In this document: in pieces, positions 45,140 through 53,583 of the stretch
Position numbering within the stretch: the stretch's first letter is position 1
Layout: each line of letters begins with the position of its first letter
Source of the DNA: Ensifer sp. IC4062
GTDB taxonomy: Bacteria; Pseudomonadota; Alphaproteobacteria; Rhizobiales; Rhizobiaceae
Assembly (NCBI RefSeq): GCF_020193575.1
Contig: NZ_JADYVD010000035.1
Coordinates: 22,643-86,642, forward strand
Direction: 5' to 3'
Length of the DNA stretch: 64,000 nucleotides
Translations under genes and position numbers: made by a program
The notes under the pieces: generated by a model
What the model saw: the letters and a program-made list of their open reading frames with translations, nothing else
The model's database searches: none
Told to the model about the DNA's origin: nothing

Positions 45140-46036
45140 ATGTCAAACGATGTCCTGCACCTTAAGAACAACGAGCTCTCGGTCGAGCTGAGCCGTTTCG
45201 GTGGCTCGCTCATGTCTGCCAACTGGCGCGGCATCCCGTTCCTGAAGCCGACTGCGACCGCCGGGATCGCGACGCAGCGCTTCGGCGCCGAGGCGAGCTT
45301 TCCGCTCGTACCCTTCGGCAACAGGATCGAAGGCAACAGCTTCACCTTCGATGGGGAGCGGTTCTCCTTCGAGCCTAATACATCCGGGGATCCACTCTGC
45401 CTGCATGGGGATGGATGGCTTAGCGAATGGGAACTGAAATCGCACAGCGGCGAACGAGCGACACTTTCCTATGCACACGCCGCGCCGGCCGGAAGCCCCT
45501 ATGCCTATGAGGCAGTCCAGGATGTGCGGCTGGAAGGCAGTACGCTGCTTCTCTCTCTGGCCGTCACGAACACGTCGACGCGCCCATTACCCTTTGGATT
45601 GGGGCATCATCCCTACTTTCCACGCACGGCCGGGACCCGGCTCAGGGCGAAGGCAAAGCGCATTTGGAGCGAGAGGACCGGACACCTGCCCGACGTTCCC
45701 GGCCCAATTCCCCGCATGCTCGATTTCGCCGAGGGCAATACACTGCCCGCCCACTGGATGAACAATGCCTATGACGGCTGGGACGGAGAGGCTGTGATCG
45801 AGTGGCCCGAACGTCAGCTTGCCTTGAGGCTTGAAACCCAAGGAGCGTTCGCGTGTTTCATGATCTATTCGCCGGGTGCGGACGCAGACTTCTTCTGCTT
45901 CGAGCCGATGACGCATCTGCCTAATGCTCACAACATGCCAAACGAAGCCGGCGGCCTCGTTGCGTTGGAGCACGGTCAGAGTCTTGCCGGCCCGATCAGG
46001 TTCCATTTGGCCTCACTGACCGCAGGCGCTAGATAA
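45140..46036 (+). CDS. Aldose 1-epimerase
   Basis: Cytosolic mutarotase-like protein, 298 residues. GalM-family features are visible: PLVPFGNRIEGNSFTF with the conserved N-R, LHGDGWLSEW with the catalytic His, PLPFGLGHHPYFP with the second His, and the general base Glu near the end (the FCFEPMTHLPNAHNMP region). It would interconvert alpha and beta anomers of the imported galactose or arabinose so that the dehydrogenase can use it. Confidence 0.9.
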   Translation: MSNDVLHLKNNELSVELSRFGGSLMSANWRGIPFLKPTATAGIATQRFGAEASFPLVPFGNRIEGNSFTFDGERFSFEPNTSGDPLCLHGDGWLSEWELKSHSGERATLSYAHAAPAGSPYAYEAVQDVRLEGSTLLLSLAVTNTSTRPLPFGLGHHPYFPRTAGTRLRAKAKRIWSERTGHLPDVPGPIPRMLDFAEGNTLPAHWMNNAYDGWDGEAVIEWPERQLALRLETQGAFACFMIYSPGADADFFCFEPMTHLPNAHNMPNEAGGLVALEHGQSLAGPIRFHLASLTAGAR

Positions 46037-46071
46037 GTCAGCAGCGAGCGGCCGGTCTTAACGCGCGGGCG

Positions 46072-46104
46072 AAAAAAAAGCGCCCGCTGGGAGGTGCAGG
46101 CGCT
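46072..46104 (-). terminator. Rho-independent terminator after the DUF1127 gene
   Basis: On the minus strand AGCGCCTGC and GCGGGCGCT (9 bp, one G-T pair, loop ACCTCCCA) are followed by eight T. It stands between the convergent aldose epimerase and DUF1127 genes. Confidence 0.88.
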
Positions 46105-46155
46105 TGGACAGATCTACGTCAGTTCTGACGTGGCATATGCTCGTTGATCGAGCCT

Positions 46156-46302
46156 TTAGCGACCGACAGCGGCGCGGGCGACGCGATGGATATCGGCGCG
46201 TGCAATGCCGAGGTCGTTGAGTTCACGGGTCGACATGCGGCCCAGTTCGGCGACCGTCTGACGGTACTTACGCCAGTTGTTAAAAGAGCGTGCTACGTTC
46301 AT
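46156..46302 (-). CDS. DUF1127 family small protein
   Basis: 48 residues, MNVARSFNNWRKYRQTVAEL..., with the DUF1127 core: WRKYR, then LGRMSTRELNDLGIARADIH. These very short basic proteins are abundant in Rhizobiaceae; some have been linked to RNA turnover and phosphate or amino-acid metabolism. AGGGGG precedes the ATG. An upstream frame to 46377 lacks family character. Own terminator at 46072, so it is an independent unit. Confidence 0.88.
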   Translation of the reverse strand: MNVARSFNNWRKYRQTVAELGRMSTRELNDLGIARADIHRVARAAVGR

Positions 46303-46485
46303 TTTGATCCCCCTTTCATGGGCTTTCGAAGCTTGGCTGCCAGACCGTGGCGCCTCGTTTGCTTCGATGCGCGACATATAGTGCCTAACTTCGGGGGATT
46401 GCAGCGCTCATACGTCAGCGCACCCATGCGTCAAATGCATGGATGCGGCTGAGATCTTATTGGCGGCGCGAGAGGGCGAGCGAAT

Positions 46486-47793
46486 TCACCGGTGGCCGGC
46501 AGAGGCAGAAATTTGCGCCGCGGGCCGGGGAACGGAACCGAACTCGCCCTCGAAAAGCTCGGGCATCAGATCGGCAAGCCGGACCACTTTGCCCGCGCGC
46601 GAGCTCTGGAGCGCAGCGATCCCGCAGAGGACCGACATTGCTCCGGCGCGCGCGCCTGCCCGCTGCCCCAATATGTCCTTCGCGTCTGGCATGAAAAGCA
46701 TGTTCCGCAGCCGATTATCGCCGCCATAGTGCCCGCCGGACGAATGCGGCACGGCGATGCGCTCCACTCCCGGGCGGCCTTTCGGGAAATTGCGAACTAG
46801 CAGGATAACGTCTTCCTCCGGCATCTCCCATGGCTGGTCCTCGTACTGGCGAAGCTCGATCCTGCCCTTCGTTCCGTTGAATGCGATGTGGTGGCCCTCG
46901 ATCGGCTGGAAGGTGTTGAGCGAATAGGAGACGTGGACATTGTTGCGGTAGCGTATGTTTGCGACCATCGTATCGGGAATATCGATGTCCTCGCGGAAGA
47001 CGCAGCCGTCGCGGAAATAGCCGTCGATCTCCGAGGGGTCCTCGTAGAGCGCGTCGAGGAATGGATCGGCTTCGAGATCCAGATAGAAATCGCATTCATT
47101 CTTGTGGGGACAGAGTTTGCAGCGCGGCCCCCGGAACGGGCCCTTGCTCCCGTACATCTGCAGGTCGGCAAATGCCGTGACGGCATCCGGATCACTGTCG
47201 AGATACCAGTTCAACAGATCGAAATGGTGGGTCGCCTTGTGCACGAAGAGGCTGCCTGATTTGTCCGTATAGGCGTGCCAGCGACGGAAATAGTCGGCGC
47301 CGTGTCTGGTATCGAGATACCAATGAAAGTCGACGGAGGTCACCCGGCCGATCTCGCCCGAATTCAACAGTTCCTTGATGCGCGCCGCAGTCGGCGCGAA
47401 GCGGTAGTTGAACGAGACGTCCACCCGCCGGCCGGTGCGCTTCTCGGCGTCCAGAATGCGGCGGATCTTTTCAACCGTCGTCGACATCGGCTTTTCGGTG
47501 ATCACGTCGGCGCCGGCCTCCATCGCGCGCACGACGATATCGTCATGCGTGCTATCCGGTGTGCAGACGATCACGAGATCGGGCCGCGCTTCGGCAAGCA
47601 TCGTGTCGACATTGCCGTAGATCGGCGCGTTGGTGGCAATCATCGTGCGGGCGCGTTCGGCTCTCAGCGCATTCGTGTCGGCTATGGCGACGATATCCAC
47701 CTGGCCGCGCCAACCGGCAAGCAGATCCTTGCCCCACATCGTGGTACCGCGGTTGCCGGTGCCGACCAGCGCAAAACGACGTTTGTTATCCAT
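46486..47793 (-). CDS. Gfo/Idh/MocA oxidoreductase with a Cys cluster
   Basis: NAD(P)-dependent dehydrogenase/reductase family, 435 residues from the ATG at 47793, longer than the usual 330-390. N-terminal Rossmann motif ALVGTGNRGTTMW at residues 8-20, ITEKPMSTT (the conserved E-K-P) near 100, and the substrate-side His in HKATHHFDLLNW. An insertion carries CKLCPHKNEC (C-x2-C-x5-C) near residue 235, which may bind metal. Last gene of the minus-strand catabolic arm, 164 bases beyond the isomerase gene. Substrate unknown; acts presumably on a sugar or keto-sugar. Confidence 0.9.
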   Translation of the reverse strand: MDNKRRFALVGTGNRGTTMWGKDLLAGWRGQVDIVAIADTNALRAERARTMIATNAPIYGNVDTMLAEARPDLVIVCTPDSTHDDIVVRAMEAGADVITEKPMSTTVEKIRRILDAEKRTGRRVDVSFNYRFAPTAARIKELLNSGEIGRVTSVDFHWYLDTRHGADYFRRWHAYTDKSGSLFVHKATHHFDLLNWYLDSDPDAVTAFADLQMYGSKGPFRGPRCKLCPHKNECDFYLDLEADPFLDALYEDPSEIDGYFRDGCVFREDIDIPDTMVANIRYRNNVHVSYSLNTFQPIEGHHIAFNGTKGRIELRQYEDQPWEMPEEDVILLVRNFPKGRPGVERIAVPHSSGGHYGGDNRLRNMLFMPDAKDILGQRAGARAGAMSVLCGIAALQSSRAGKVVRLADLMPELFEGEFGSVPRPAAQISASAGHR

Positions 47794-47957
47794 CTTCCTC
47801 ACGCAATCCTGTCTAGGGTGAAGCCGCGGACCGGCGGCTGTGATTACTATAACATGTAAATTTAACATACATGCTAGTGGCTGAAATCCGCGAGCGTCAA
47901 GGTGTTTTCTGCCGCCTTTGTCACCAACTTGTAAGGCGCATGATCGAGCAACCCATC

Positions 47958-48782
47958 TCAGCAGCAGCTACGATAACGTTCCACGCAGGTGGCGATCACC
48001 TCCTCGGCCGGCCGCTTCCACCAGTTCTCGGCTGAGAAGATCTCGACCTCCTGCGCCCCATGAAAGCCGGCTGCCTCGATCCGGCGCCGAATCCCCTTCA
48101 AATCGATGACGCCGTCGCCCATCATACCGCGATCCGTCAGCATGTCCCTGGTCGGGACCAACCAGTCGCAGATATGATGCGCGAGGATCGCCTTCATCTC
48201 GCCCGCCCGCGAGATCTGGTTGGCCAGATCGGGATCCCACCAGACGTGATAGACGTCGATGGCGACGCCAACACCGGGGCCGAGCGCCTCGCACATGTCG
48301 AGCGCCTGGCCGAGCGTGTTCACGCAGGCCCGGTCGGCGGCATACATCGGATGCAGCGGCTCGATCGCGAGCGGCACGCCGGCCGCACGCGCATGCCGCA
48401 GCACCGTGGCAATACCGTCCTCGACCATCCGTCGGGCGGCATCGATGTTCTTCGAGCCTCCGGGCAGGCCGCCGACGACCAGCACCAGGCAATCGGCGCC
48501 GAGCGCCGCCGCCTCGTCGATCGCACGCCTGTTGTCATCGATCGCCTTCTCTCGTCCCGCCGCGTCTGCGGCCGGGAAGAAGCCGCCGCGGCAGAGGCCG
48601 GTGAGCTTCAGCCCATTGGATTTGACGATGCGGACCGCCTCATCGAGCCCAACCGCCGCCACCTGATCCCGCCAAGGGGCGATCGCCGTGATGCCGTGTT
48701 TCAGACAGATGTCCACGGCCTCCGCAAAGCCGCACTGCTCGCGGATCGTCGCCAGATTGATGGAAAGCCCCTCGACCTGCAT
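47958..48782 (-). CDS. Sugar phosphate isomerase/epimerase family (xylose-isomerase-like TIM barrel)
   Basis: 274 residues of the AP-endonuclease-2 fold. Metal-site segments typical for the fold are IEPLHPMYAADRACVNTL, VGVAIDVYHVWWDP, AHHICDW and the C-terminal GAQEVEIFSAENWW. Members isomerise or epimerise sugars, and some act as dehydratases on 3-keto-sugars. No dedicated substrate motif is visible. It lies 44 bases from the enolase-superfamily gene in the same direction. Confidence 0.9.
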   Translation of the reverse strand: MQVEGLSINLATIREQCGFAEAVDICLKHGITAIAPWRDQVAAVGLDEAVRIVKSNGLKLTGLCRGGFFPAADAAGREKAIDDNRRAIDEAAALGADCLVLVVGGLPGGSKNIDAARRMVEDGIATVLRHARAAGVPLAIEPLHPMYAADRACVNTLGQALDMCEALGPGVGVAIDVYHVWWDPDLANQISRAGEMKAILAHHICDWLVPTRDMLTDRGMMGDGVIDLKGIRRRIEAAGFHGAQEVEIFSAENWWKRPAEEVIATCVERYRSCC

Positions 48783-48826
48783 GCTGTTCTCCTCCCATGT
48801 TCGTTTTGCGCATTGGGCGACACGCG

Positions 48827-50248
48827 CTAGCTCGCCGCCATCGACGCCCAGTCCGGCTCGACGGACGAGCCAAGGCCGATCGCTCCCAAGGCCGTTTGAA
48901 AAGTGAGCTCACCCCCCTTGATGGCGAGCCGCGCTCGTCCGGACCCCCAATCGTAAAGATCGCCATGGGCGGCCAGATAACACGCCTGCTCGCCCGCCGG
49001 GGCCTGCGCCATGCCGTCCACGTAATGGTGGCCGTTGCGTTCGATGTGGCCGGCGCCGACAAGCGCCGCCAGAACAAGGTCCTGCTGGAGCGCCAGGCCC
49101 GATTGCGTCGTCAGGTCCTCGGCGGACATGAAATACAGCGGCGAACCCGCCTCGCGGTTCCATTTCTCGACACGCGCGCGGTTGATCAGCGCCCGGTAGA
49201 AACCCTTGCAGGATTTCGAGGAGATGCCGGCATAGCCAAGGTCGCGGGCGCGCGGGAATGCGCCGATATCTCCGTCGGACTCGTCGATTTCGAGGGGCAT
49301 GCGCTGCGCGAGCCCGGCGACCGATTTCGATAGGGCCTCGGTGCGGGCGATCGGCTGCTCGAAGAAGAGAATGGATCGGCGCAGCCTGGAAAGCTGCGGC
49401 TCCTTCTGCAGGCGATCGAGAAGGTCGGCCGCCGCATCGACGCTCTCGAACTGTTCGTTGCCGTCAAGCGTCGCCCAATAATGTTCGACCGTGCGATCGA
49501 GGACAGCGGCGATGGCTTGCAACCGTTCAGTGTCTTCGACGGGGCGCCCGGAAACCTTAATCTTGAAATAGCGGTGGCCATAAGCGGCAATCACCTCTTC
49601 CAGCGTCTGCGGCAGACCATCCTTGAGCCGCTGCTCTGGCGCGAGTTCGTCGGCCGCCGTTAGCGTATCGGCGAGCCCGATCGTGTGGCGCACGGCGAGC
49701 CGCGGCGAAGGCTCCAGCCGTGAGAAAAAGCCCGTGAGATCGAAGCCCGCAAGATCCGGTGCGGTGACGTTGGTGATGCCGAGCAGGTTGTGCCGGACGG
49801 CGTCGGCGGCGCTTGCGCTTTTCATCCGGCACACGGCATCAATGATGGCACGATCGATGAGCGCCAGGCCGTAGGAAGCCACCAACGGCGGGAGACCTTG
49901 GTCCGCAGCCGCCCGGTGATGATCGGCTTCCGCAGCGGCGTGCAGCCCGAAGGGCGTCTTTGCGCCAGCGGTCCGCAAGCTTTCGATTGCCAGATGCAGC
50001 GACGCGCGAAGCTGCGCAACGTTGTCATCCGGCGAAAGGGCTGGATCCTTGTCGAACCATTTCGGCATCATCATCTCGGCCGAGCAGCCAACGGCCTCAT
50101 GGCCGCTTTCGTCCGCGATCCTCACCCGAACGAAGGCCTGCGGCGCGGTCTCGACGCGCGCCGCCCCGAAGCGGAATGGGAAGCGGAAGCGGACCTGTCG
50201 CTCGAAGATGTTTGCCTCGACGAGCCTGACGATGGGAGCCTCGGTCAT
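48827..50248 (-). CDS. Enolase-superfamily protein, muconate-lactonising-like
   Basis: 473 residues from the ATG at 50248; the frame's earlier ATG adds Ser/Arg-rich sequence unlike the family. The MLE-subgroup residues are recognisable in order: YFKIKVSGR (K-x-K), TLDGNEQF (Asp), ILFFEQPI (Glu), EIDESDGD (Asp) and SSKSCKGF (second Lys). So the catalytic set of acid-base Lys and three metal carboxylates appears complete. MLE-like enzymes cycloisomerise, racemise or dehydrate carboxylates. About 100 residues longer than most. Its substrate is unknown; it precedes the isomerase in the catabolic arm. Confidence 0.83.
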   Translation of the reverse strand: MTEAPIVRLVEANIFERQVRFRFPFRFGAARVETAPQAFVRVRIADESGHEAVGCSAEMMMPKWFDKDPALSPDDNVAQLRASLHLAIESLRTAGAKTPFGLHAAAEADHHRAAADQGLPPLVASYGLALIDRAIIDAVCRMKSASAADAVRHNLLGITNVTAPDLAGFDLTGFFSRLEPSPRLAVRHTIGLADTLTAADELAPEQRLKDGLPQTLEEVIAAYGHRYFKIKVSGRPVEDTERLQAIAAVLDRTVEHYWATLDGNEQFESVDAAADLLDRLQKEPQLSRLRRSILFFEQPIARTEALSKSVAGLAQRMPLEIDESDGDIGAFPRARDLGYAGISSKSCKGFYRALINRARVEKWNREAGSPLYFMSAEDLTTQSGLALQQDLVLAALVGAGHIERNGHHYVDGMAQAPAGEQACYLAAHGDLYDWGSGRARLAIKGGELTFQTALGAIGLGSSVEPDWASMAAS

Positions 50249-50255
50249 GGCGGCC

Positions 50256-51419
50256 TCAGTCGATGCCGTGGACGGCGAGAACGCGCCGCATGCGCGAGAC
50301 CGCCAGTTCCGGATCGGCAAGGGCGCCCGCCCTGTCCGCGAGACGGAAGAGCTCGGCGAGATGAGCAAGCGAGCGCGCGCTCTGTTGTCCGCCGATCATC
50401 ACGAAATGATCCTGCAGGCCGTTCAGATAAGCGAGGAAGACGACGCCCGTCTTGTAGAAGCGCGTCGGCGCCTTGAAGATATGGCGCGACAGCGGCACGG
50501 TCGGCTCGAGCAGCTCAAAGAACTCCCCGTTCCGCCCTTCGCCGAGCGCCTCAAGGGCCGCTGACGCCACGGGCGCGATCGCATCGAAGATGCCGAGCAG
50601 CGCGTCCGAGTAACCTCTTTCATCGCCGGCAATGAGCTCGGCGTAGTTGAAGTCGTCGCCGGTGTACATGCGCACACCTTTCGGCAGCCGGCGGCGCATC
50701 GCGATTTCCTTCTCCTTGGAGAGCAGCGAAATCTTGATGCCATCGACCTTTTCGGCATGCGCCTCGATGACCGCGAGGCAGGTCTTCATCGCCTCCATGT
50801 GGTCGCCATTGCCCCAATAGCCTTCGAGCGCCGGGTCGAACATCTCGCCGAGCCAATGGATGATCACCGGCTCCTTTACCTGCGAAAGGATGCGGTCGTA
50901 GACGCGGATATAATCTTCCGGCCCTTTCGCCGCTGCCGCGAGCGCCCGGCTCGCCATCAGGATGATCCGGCCGCCCTCCGCTTCGATCGTTTCGATCTGG
51001 CTCTCATAGGCCTGGAGAATGTCGTCGATCGAGACATCGGGGCCCGGCGCCAGATGATCTGTGCCGGCGCCGCAGGCGATCAGCGCGCCGGAGCGCCCGC
51101 GCGCTTCGGCAAGCGCACGGCGGATGAGCTCACGCGCTTCCGGCCAGCCGAGGCCCATGCCGCGCTGGGCCGTGTCCATCGCCTCGGCGACACCGAGGCC
51201 GAGATCCCAGAGGCGATGGCGGAAGGCGAGCGTGCGCTCCCAATCGATCGCTGGCGTCAGCCACGGATCATTGTCGGCGAGCGGATCGGCGACAACGTGC
51301 GCCGCCGCAAAAGCAACTCGCGGGAACTCCGCCGGTGCACGCTTTTGCAAGGGAACGGGCCGGCCGATGAGCTCGTAACGGGTAAGCCGGCCTTCGAGAG
51401 GAAGATCGATGCTGGTCAT
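50256..51419 (-). CDS. DUF993 family protein (dihydrodipicolinate-synthase-like barrel)
   Basis: 387 residues, annotated by family as DUF993, predicted to be a TIM barrel distantly related to the DapA/NanA aldolases. ALIACGAGTDHL, PVIIHWLGEMFDPALEGYWG and KVDGIKISLLS (a Lys where DapA-type enzymes have the Schiff-base Lys) are notable. If the Lys is catalytic, the protein could be an aldolase or dehydratase on a keto-acid sugar. It is 3 bases from the upstream dehydrogenase gene and 7 from the enolase-like gene, so they are co-transcribed. Confidence 0.8.
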   Translation of the reverse strand: MTSIDLPLEGRLTRYELIGRPVPLQKRAPAEFPRVAFAAAHVVADPLADNDPWLTPAIDWERTLAFRHRLWDLGLGVAEAMDTAQRGMGLGWPEARELIRRALAEARGRSGALIACGAGTDHLAPGPDVSIDDILQAYESQIETIEAEGGRIILMASRALAAAAKGPEDYIRVYDRILSQVKEPVIIHWLGEMFDPALEGYWGNGDHMEAMKTCLAVIEAHAEKVDGIKISLLSKEKEIAMRRRLPKGVRMYTGDDFNYAELIAGDERGYSDALLGIFDAIAPVASAALEALGEGRNGEFFELLEPTVPLSRHIFKAPTRFYKTGVVFLAYLNGLQDHFVMIGGQQSARSLAHLAELFRLADRAGALADPELAVSRMRRVLAVHGID

Positions 51420-51422
51420 CGC

Positions 51423-52571
51423 TCACAACTCCAGCGCCGGTACATCGAGCCAGCGGCGCTCGGCCCAGGATTTCAACCCCAGTTCGGCAAGCTGCACGCC
51501 CTTGGCGCCAGCCTCCAGCCCGTAGGGCCAGGGACCGTCCTCGGCGACATGGCGCAGGAACATTTCCCATTGCGCCTTGAAGCCGTTGTCGAACACATGC
51601 GTGTCCGGCACCTCGTCCCAGGTCTCGTAGAAATCGATGGTCTGCGGCTGATCCGGGTTCCAAACCGGCTTCGGCGTGTTGACGCGGTGCTGGGTCCAGC
51701 ATTTCGTCAACCCGGCGACGGCCGAACCATGTGTGCCGTCGACCTGGAAGGTCACGAGATCGTCGCGGCGCACGCGCACGGTCCAAGAGGAATTGATCTG
51801 CGCGATGATGCCGCCTTCGAGCTCGAAGGTCGCATAGGCCGCATCGTCGGTGTCGCAATCATAGGGTCGGCCCTGCTCGTCGATGCGGCTCGGAATATGC
51901 GTGGCGCCGAGGCAGGAGACGGCGCGCACTTCGCCGAAGAGGTTATCCAGCACGTAACGCCAGTGGCAAAGCATATCGAGAATGATGCCGCCGCCGTCGG
52001 CCTTGCGGTAGTTCCAGGAGGGACGCTGGGCGGGCACGCCCCAATCGCCTTCGAAGACCCAGTAACCGAATTCGCCACGCACCGAGAGGATCTTTCCGAA
52101 GAAACCCGAATCCCTGAGCAGGGCAAGCTTGCGCAGCCCAGGCAGGAACAGCTTGTCCTGCACGACCCCGTGCTTCAGGCCCGAGGCACGCGCCTTTCGC
52201 GCCAGTTTCACTGCCGTCCTGAGATCGTCGGAGATTGGCTTCTCACAATAGACATGCTTGCCGGCATCGAGCGCCCTGCCGATGAGTTCGGCGCGCATCA
52301 GCGTCGTGCCGGCGTCGAAAAAGACCTGGTCGTTCGGATCCGCAAGCGCCGCAGCGAGATCGGTCGACCAGCGAGCGATATTATGGCGCTTGGCCAGTTG
52401 CTCCATCTTGTCTCTGTTGCGGCCGACGATGATCGGATCGATCTCCAGCCGTTCGCCGGACTTGAGCGTGACCCCGCCCTGATCGCGAATGGCCAGTATC
52501 GAGCGCAACAGGTGCTGGTTGTAGCCCATCCGGCCGGTGACGCCGTGCAATATGATCCCCAAACGTGGCAT
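51423..52571 (-). CDS. Gfo/Idh/MocA oxidoreductase (first gene of the catabolic arm)
   Basis: 382 residues from the ATG at 52571 (GGGAGGAG upstream). Rossmann motif GIILHGVTGRMGYN near residues 4-17 is closer to GxxGRMG of dihydrodipicolinate reductases than to GxGxxG. The family E-K-P is YCEKPISDD. DGGGIILDMLCHWRYVLDNL provides the catalytic-site D-x3-H. Transcription is probably driven from the promoter with operator 52623-52640. Confidence 0.9.
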   Translation of the reverse strand: MPRLGIILHGVTGRMGYNQHLLRSILAIRDQGGVTLKSGERLEIDPIIVGRNRDKMEQLAKRHNIARWSTDLAAALADPNDQVFFDAGTTLMRAELIGRALDAGKHVYCEKPISDDLRTAVKLARKARASGLKHGVVQDKLFLPGLRKLALLRDSGFFGKILSVRGEFGYWVFEGDWGVPAQRPSWNYRKADGGGIILDMLCHWRYVLDNLFGEVRAVSCLGATHIPSRIDEQGRPYDCDTDDAAYATFELEGGIIAQINSSWTVRVRRDDLVTFQVDGTHGSAVAGLTKCWTQHRVNTPKPVWNPDQPQTIDFYETWDEVPDTHVFDNGFKAQWEMFLRHVAEDGPWPYGLEAGAKGVQLAELGLKSWAERRWLDVPALEL

Positions 52572-52622
52572 GCGGTCTCCTCCCTGCCAGGCCTCACGGG
52601 AGCGGACCAGCCCTCCCAAGCC

Positions 52623-52640
52623 AGTAACTAAACAGTTACT
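52623..52640. promoter_or_regulatory. TetR-type operator 1 (catabolic arm)
   Basis: AGTAACTAAACAGTTACT is a perfect inverted repeat (7-base arms, 4-base spacer). On the minus strand TTGACA lies at 52669-52664, 29 bases ahead of the operator edge, exactly the spacing seen at operator 2. The -10 box (CCACAA at 17 bases) is poor. It lies 52 bases before the dehydrogenase start. Confidence 0.75.
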
Positions 52641-52693
52641 TTGTGGCAGAGAAAAAGCACACCTGTCAACACAAAAAACGACATGTTGACGAT

Positions 52694-53389
52694 TCAGCGC
52701 CTGATCGAAGCCAAAGTTACATGAACGATGTGACGCTCCCAGCCCTCGAGATTGGGGTGTTCCGCGAGATCGCGGCCGAAGATCGTCGAGAGCGTGTACT
52801 GGTTCGAGAGGTAGAAATAGCCGAGCGCGGCCATCGTCAGATAAAGGTGCAACGGGTCGACATCCTCCCGGAAGAGCCCCTTTGCCCTGCCCCGCTCGAG
52901 CAGGTCGGAAAGCTTGCCCATGAGTTGCGAATGCAGCTCCTTGAGCCGGGTTGATTGACGCAGCCAGCGGGCGCGGTGAAGGTTCTCCGTACCGAGCAGA
53001 CTCAGGAACTCTGGATGCTCAAGGAAGTACCTCCACGTGAACATCGCCAGCTCGGCGATACCCTCCTCCGGCTCCAAGTCGCTGAGATTGATCGCTTTTT
53101 CGGCTGTTCTTATACCGATATAGGCCTCTTCCAGGACAGCGAGGTAGAGTTGCTCCTTGTCGCCGAAGTAATGATAGAGCATGCGTTTATTGATGCCGGC
53201 TCGCTCGGCGATGGCATCGACTCGCGCCCCGCCCATGCCGTTCTCGGCGAACTCCTGTGTGGCGGCCGCGAGGATAGATGCGCGCGTCCGCTCGGGATCG
53301 CGCTGCGCGGAGCGTTCAGCGCGCTCGCCGTTTCGATTCCTTCCTCTCGCGCCCGCTTGTGGCTTCTCCATTTGCATCACCTCTGGCAT
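52694..53389 (-). CDS. TetR family transcriptional regulator
   Basis: 231 residues from the ATG at 53389 (AAGG seven bases upstream); ATGs at 53377 and 53371 are alternative starts. The helix-turn-helix is ILAAATQEFAENGMGGARVD then AIAERAGINKRMLYHYFGDK, at about residues 40-85. The effector domain ends LEGWERHIVHVTLASIRR. It lies between the catabolic arm and the divergent transporter, with a candidate operator in front of each, and so probably coordinates both. Confidence 0.93.
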   Translation of the reverse strand: MPEVMQMEKPQAGARGRNRNGERAERSAQRDPERTRASILAAATQEFAENGMGGARVDAIAERAGINKRMLYHYFGDKEQLYLAVLEEAYIGIRTAEKAINLSDLEPEEGIAELAMFTWRYFLEHPEFLSLLGTENLHRARWLRQSTRLKELHSQLMGKLSDLLERGRAKGLFREDVDPLHLYLTMAALGYFYLSNQYTLSTIFGRDLAEHPNLEGWERHIVHVTLASIRR

Positions 53390-53465
53390 CTCTTGCCTTC
53401 GGTGGCATTCGATGCGACATCGTAAAGAAAATTTACAAGATAATGACAGCACTTCACACAACTGC

Positions 53466-53510
53466 TTGACACGATCTTTGCTTGCCCCTAGTTTGTAACC
53501 AATTAGTTAT
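53466..53510 (+). promoter_or_regulatory. Promoter and TetR-type operator 2 (transport arm)
   Basis: TTGACA at 53466-53471 and TAGTTT at 53489-53494 are 17 bases apart. GTAACCAATTAGTTAT follows at once (53495-53510) and matches operator 1 in the half-sites GTAAC and GTTA(C/T). TTGACA to operator is 29 bases, as at operator 1. The transporter binding-protein gene starts at 53584. Confidence 0.7.
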
Positions 53511-53583
53511 TTAATGCAAGAGGACTCAACAAGACGGCGATGACACGGAGCGTTACGGAGGCGCTCCTAGGGAGGAGGAACCA

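Noticed and set aside
50757..52631. 624-codon plus-strand frame opposite the DUF993 and dehydrogenase genes
   Set aside because: Antisense frame kept open by high GC at third positions; it spans two real genes and an operon boundary.
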